A stretch of 12,334 bases of DNA from an uncultured Eubacteriales bacterium (GTDB lineage Bacteria; Bacillota; Clostridia; UMGS1883; UMGS1540). Under the pieces are notes generated by a model. That model saw nothing but the letters and a program-made list of their open reading frames with translations, did not search any database and was not told the DNA's origin. The translations under genes and the position numbers were made by a program. The DNA is taken from NCBI GenBank assembly GCA_900552775.1, contig USAP01000033.1:1-12334 (forward strand), written 5' to 3'. Below are positions 9,992-12,334 of this stretch, in pieces (positions within the stretch are counted from its first letter, which is position 1; every line of letters starts with the position of its first letter).

Positions 9992-11071
9992 ATGGACAGA
10001 GTGTATAATTTTTCCGCAGGTCCGTCTATGCTGCCTTTGGAAGTTTTAAAAAGAGCTCAAAGCGAGATGCTGAATTATGATAATACAGGTATGAGTGTTA
10101 TGGAAATGAGCCATCGTTCCAAAGCGTTCGAAAAGATTATTCGCAGAGCAGAGGAATTGATGAGAAAGCTCATGAACATACCCGATAATTATAAAGTAAT
10201 GTTTCTTCAGGGAGGAGCATCAACTCAGTTTGCGATGGTTCCGATGAATCTGCTTAAAAAAAGTAAAAAAGCCGATTATGTTATCACCGGAAACTGGTCA
10301 AAGAAAGCTGCGTCCGAATGTGAAAAATACGGAGAAGTTAACCGCGTGGCTTCAAGCGCGGACAAGACTTTTACGTACATACCCGAGCTTCATCCGAGCA
10401 CTTTTGGCAAAGATGCCGATTATTTTCATATTACGTTTAACAACACCATTTACGGAACAAGATATACAAAGATTCCGGAAACCGGCGATGTGCCTTTGGT
10501 AGCGGATATATCTTCCATGATTCTTTCTCAGAAACTTGATGTTTCTAAATTCGGTCTTTTGTATGCCGGTGCGCAGAAGAATATAGCGCCTGCAGGACTT
10601 ACCGTGGCAATTATGCGTGAAGATTTAATCGGCGATACACTTCCCGGAACGCCTACAATGCTTAAGTATTCAACACATGCAGAAAACGGTTCTATGTATA
10701 ATACTCCTCCTTGTTACTGCATCTATATTTGTATGCTTGTTATGGAATGGCTTGAAGAACTCGGCGGAGTTGAAGAAATGGAGAAGATAAATGTTCGCAA
10801 AGCAGGTCTTTTCTATGACTTTTTAGACAACTCAAAAATGTTTAAAGGCACGGTTGAGAAAAAAGACCGTTCGCTTATGAATGTACCTTTTGTCACGGGT
10901 AATGCTGATCTTGATGCAAAATTCATAGAACAGGCAACAGCAGCAGGTTTTGTAAATCTCAAAGGTCACAGAACGGTGGGCGGAATGAGAGCAAGTATCT
11001 ATAATGCAATGCCCGAAGAAGGTGTTTTGAAGCTTATCGACTTTATGAAGAAATTTGAAAAAGAAAACTGA
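9992..11071 (+). CDS. serC: 3-phosphoserine/phosphohydroxythreonine aminotransferase
   Basis: PLP-dependent class-V-fold aminotransferase converting 3-phosphohydroxypyruvate and glutamate to phosphoserine and 2-oxoglutarate, the second step of serine synthesis; it may also serve pyridoxal phosphate synthesis. At 359 residues it is the usual length. Visible signatures are the N-terminal NFSAGPSMLP (6-15), MEMSHRSK (37-44), the phosphate-binding GGAST (74-78), W102, ADISS (171-175), the PLP lysine K196 in YAGAQKNIAPAG, and the C-terminal GHRTVGGMRASIYNA substrate loop. The ATG lies 9 bases after GAAAGGA (9976-9982). It has its own predicted promoter and is followed after 21 bases by serA, so the two genes form a serine operon separate from the upstream housekeeping genes. 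Confidence 0.97.
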   Translation: MDRVYNFSAGPSMLPLEVLKRAQSEMLNYDNTGMSVMEMSHRSKAFEKIIRRAEELMRKLMNIPDNYKVMFLQGGASTQFAMVPMNLLKKSKKADYVITGNWSKKAASECEKYGEVNRVASSADKTFTYIPELHPSTFGKDADYFHITFNNTIYGTRYTKIPETGDVPLVADISSMILSQKLDVSKFGLLYAGAQKNIAPAGLTVAIMREDLIGDTLPGTPTMLKYSTHAENGSMYNTPPCYCIYICMLVMEWLEELGGVEEMEKINVRKAGLFYDFLDNSKMFKGTVEKKDRSLMNVPFVTGNADLDAKFIEQATAAGFVNLKGHRTVGGMRASIYNAMPEEGVLKLIDFMKKFEKEN

Positions 11072-11092
11072 TTTCCGAAAGGATTTGAAAAA

Positions 11093-12334
11093 ATGTATAA
11101 TATTAAAACGCTGAATAAAATATCCGAAAAAGGACTGAAATATTTTTCTGACAGCAAGTACACGGTATCAGACAGTGTTGAAACCCCCGATGCTATAATT
11201 CTTAGAAGCTTTTCCATGCATGATATGGAGCTTCCGGAGAGTTTGCTTGCTGTAGGCAGAGCGGGAGCAGGTGTGAATAATATTCCTATTGACAAATGCG
11301 CCGAAAAGGGTATAGTTGTTTTCAATACGCCCGGAGCCAATGCAAATGCGGTTAAAGAACTTACAGTTCTCGGTTTGCTCATTGCATCACGCAAGGTATG
11401 CGATGGTGTGGAATGGGCAAAAACGCTGAAGGACGATTCCGATGCGGCAAAAAAAATCGAAAAGGGCAAAGGTCAGTTTGCAGGTCCTGAGATCATGGGC
11501 AAAAAGCTTGCCGTTATAGGCTTGGGAGCTATTGGAGTTATGGTGGCAAACGCTGCGTATAATTTAGGCATGGATGTTTTGGGATATGATCCTTATATAT
11601 CTGTGAAAGCAGCACTTGGACTTTCGCGTCATGTTGAGCTTGTTCAAGACCTTAAAACGCTTCTTTCTGATGCGGATTATGTTTCAATCCATGTTCCGCT
11701 TCTTCCCGATACAAAAGGAATGATTTCGGAAGAACTCATTTCATATATGAAGGACGGAGTAAGAATTCTGAACTTTGCACGCGGACCGTTAGTTGATTTT
11801 GAGGCTGTAAAAAAAGCTCTGCAAAGCGGTAAAGCAGCTGCGTATGTAACGGATTTTCCCGATACGGATACTTTATCTTTGCCAAATACAGTGTGCATTC
11901 CTCACCTTGGAGCGTCAACAAATGAGTCTGAGGAAAATTGTGCGGAAATGGCTGCAAAAGAAATTATTGATTTTCTTGAAAACGGCAATATTACAAACAG
12001 TGTGAATTATCCGAATTGCGAGCTTGCAAGAGAAGACGGAGTGCGTATAACCGTTGCACATAAAAACATACCCAATATGCTCAGCAGATTTTCCGGTCTT
12101 TTGGCAGATAACGGTGTTAATATTGAAAACCTTGTAAACAAAAGCAAAAAAGAATTTGCATATACAATTCTTGATATTGGTGCAGATACACCTGAAAAGA
12201 CAATAGATGAAGTTGTAAAAGAGATAAAGAAAATAAATGACGTTCTTGCAGTGAGAGCGCAACTCCGCGATTCTGGTCACTCTGATCAACGCCGCAGTCG
12301 CCGCAACCAACGTGACGTTGCCTATCTTCATCCA
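11093..12334 (+). CDS. serA: D-3-phosphoglycerate dehydrogenase, short ACT-domain type; no stop before the window end
   Basis: Oxidises 3-phosphoglycerate to 3-phosphohydroxypyruvate with NAD+, the entry step to serine. The order is substrate domain (GRAGAGVNNIP, 55-65; NTPGANANAVKEL, 78-90), NAD domain with GLGAIG (143-148), catalytic R230 in NFARGPLVD, H271 in PHLGAST, and a C-terminal ACT domain from about residue 318 to 388, the usual site of serine feedback. By hand alignment the conserved catalytic Glu corresponds to D259. GAAAGGA lies 9 bases before the ATG. Proteins of this short type normally stop within a few residues of the point reached here as NDVLAVR (residue 388, base 12256). 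Instead the frame stays open for 26 more arginine-rich, non-homologous residues to the edge, so the final 78 bases may not belong to the gene. Confidence 0.9.
   Translation, partial: MYNIKTLNKISEKGLKYFSDSKYTVSDSVETPDAIILRSFSMHDMELPESLLAVGRAGAGVNNIPIDKCAEKGIVVFNTPGANANAVKELTVLGLLIASRKVCDGVEWAKTLKDDSDAAKKIEKGKGQFAGPEIMGKKLAVIGLGAIGVMVANAAYNLGMDVLGYDPYISVKAALGLSRHVELVQDLKTLLSDADYVSIHVPLLPDTKGMISEELISYMKDGVRILNFARGPLVDFEAVKKALQSGKAAAYVTDFPDTDTLSLPNTVCIPHLGASTNESEENCAEMAAKEIIDFLENGNITNSVNYPNCELAREDGVRITVAHKNIPNMLSRFSGLLADNGVNIENLVNKSKKEFAYTILDIGADTPEKTIDEVVKEIKKINDVLAVRAQLRDSGHSDQRRSRRNQRDVAYLHP
12257..12334. other. Atypical tail at the window end, possible chimeric junction
   Basis: The 78 bases after the expected end of the SerA ACT domain are 58% G+C by hand count, against 28% in the 60 bases at 12181-12240. 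In the serA frame they encode a basic tail containing SDQRRSRRNQRD, unlike any ACT-domain end. Another forward frame (from 12258) encodes a hydrophobic stretch, NSAILVTLINAAVAATNVTL, that could be a membrane segment of a different protein. I cannot identify the source. Composition alone is not proof, since part of murA is equally GC-rich. Confidence 0.5.

Noticed and set aside
11915..12331. A 138-codon open frame on the minus strand at the window end
   Set aside because: It runs antisense to a clearly coding serA with recognisable ACT-domain homology, and its product is a Cys/Phe/Ile-rich shadow. Only its first ~25 residues fall in the anomalous tail, too little to call a gene.

Overview
The window is one strand of tightly packed bacterial genes, all read rightwards, and looks like a piece of a low-to-moderate-GC Firmicutes chromosome, most likely class Clostridia. 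The reasons are AAAGGA/GGAGG-type ribosome binding sites, frequent ATA and AGA codons, a clostridial-type MurD signature (SDGKTTT and NDSIASSPTR), a WalJ-type hydrolase, NAD-dependent LigA, and a short (~388 residue) ACT-type SerA. The class assignment is inference from motifs; no database was searched. I see no rRNA, tRNA, CRISPR array, insertion sequence or phage gene.

Region 1 (1-9871) reads like one long housekeeping operon. Genes are separated by 0 to 26 bases or overlap by 1 to 4 bases. The order is: 3' part of a DnaC-like helicase-loader ATPase; murD; three tandem M42 aminopeptidase-family genes; murA; a WalJ/YycJ metallo-beta-lactamase-fold gene; rlmH; ligA; and an HD-domain hydrolase. 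It mixes cell-wall precursor synthesis (murA makes the UDP-MurNAc branch, murD adds D-Glu), peptide turnover (M42 enzymes), replication and repair (DnaC-like, LigA, possibly WalJ) and ribosome maturation (RlmH).

Region 2 (9872-9991) is the only real intergenic gap. It holds a perfect 10-bp inverted repeat, an extended -10 promoter and a leader hairpin, and marks the start of a second transcription unit.

Region 3 (9992 to the end) is a serine-biosynthesis unit, serC then serA. SerA oxidises 3-phosphoglycerate and SerC transaminates the product to phosphoserine. The phosphatase step is not in the window.

Two things stand out. The third M42 gene (3857-4786) is intact but has lost nearly all metal-binding and catalytic residues, so it looks like a pseudoenzyme encoded directly behind two apparently active paralogues. 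The last ~78 bases (12257-12334) do not look like the end of serA: the protein should stop there, but the frame runs on into an unrelated, basic, GC-richer tail. This suggests a chimeric contig end or a real rearrangement junction.
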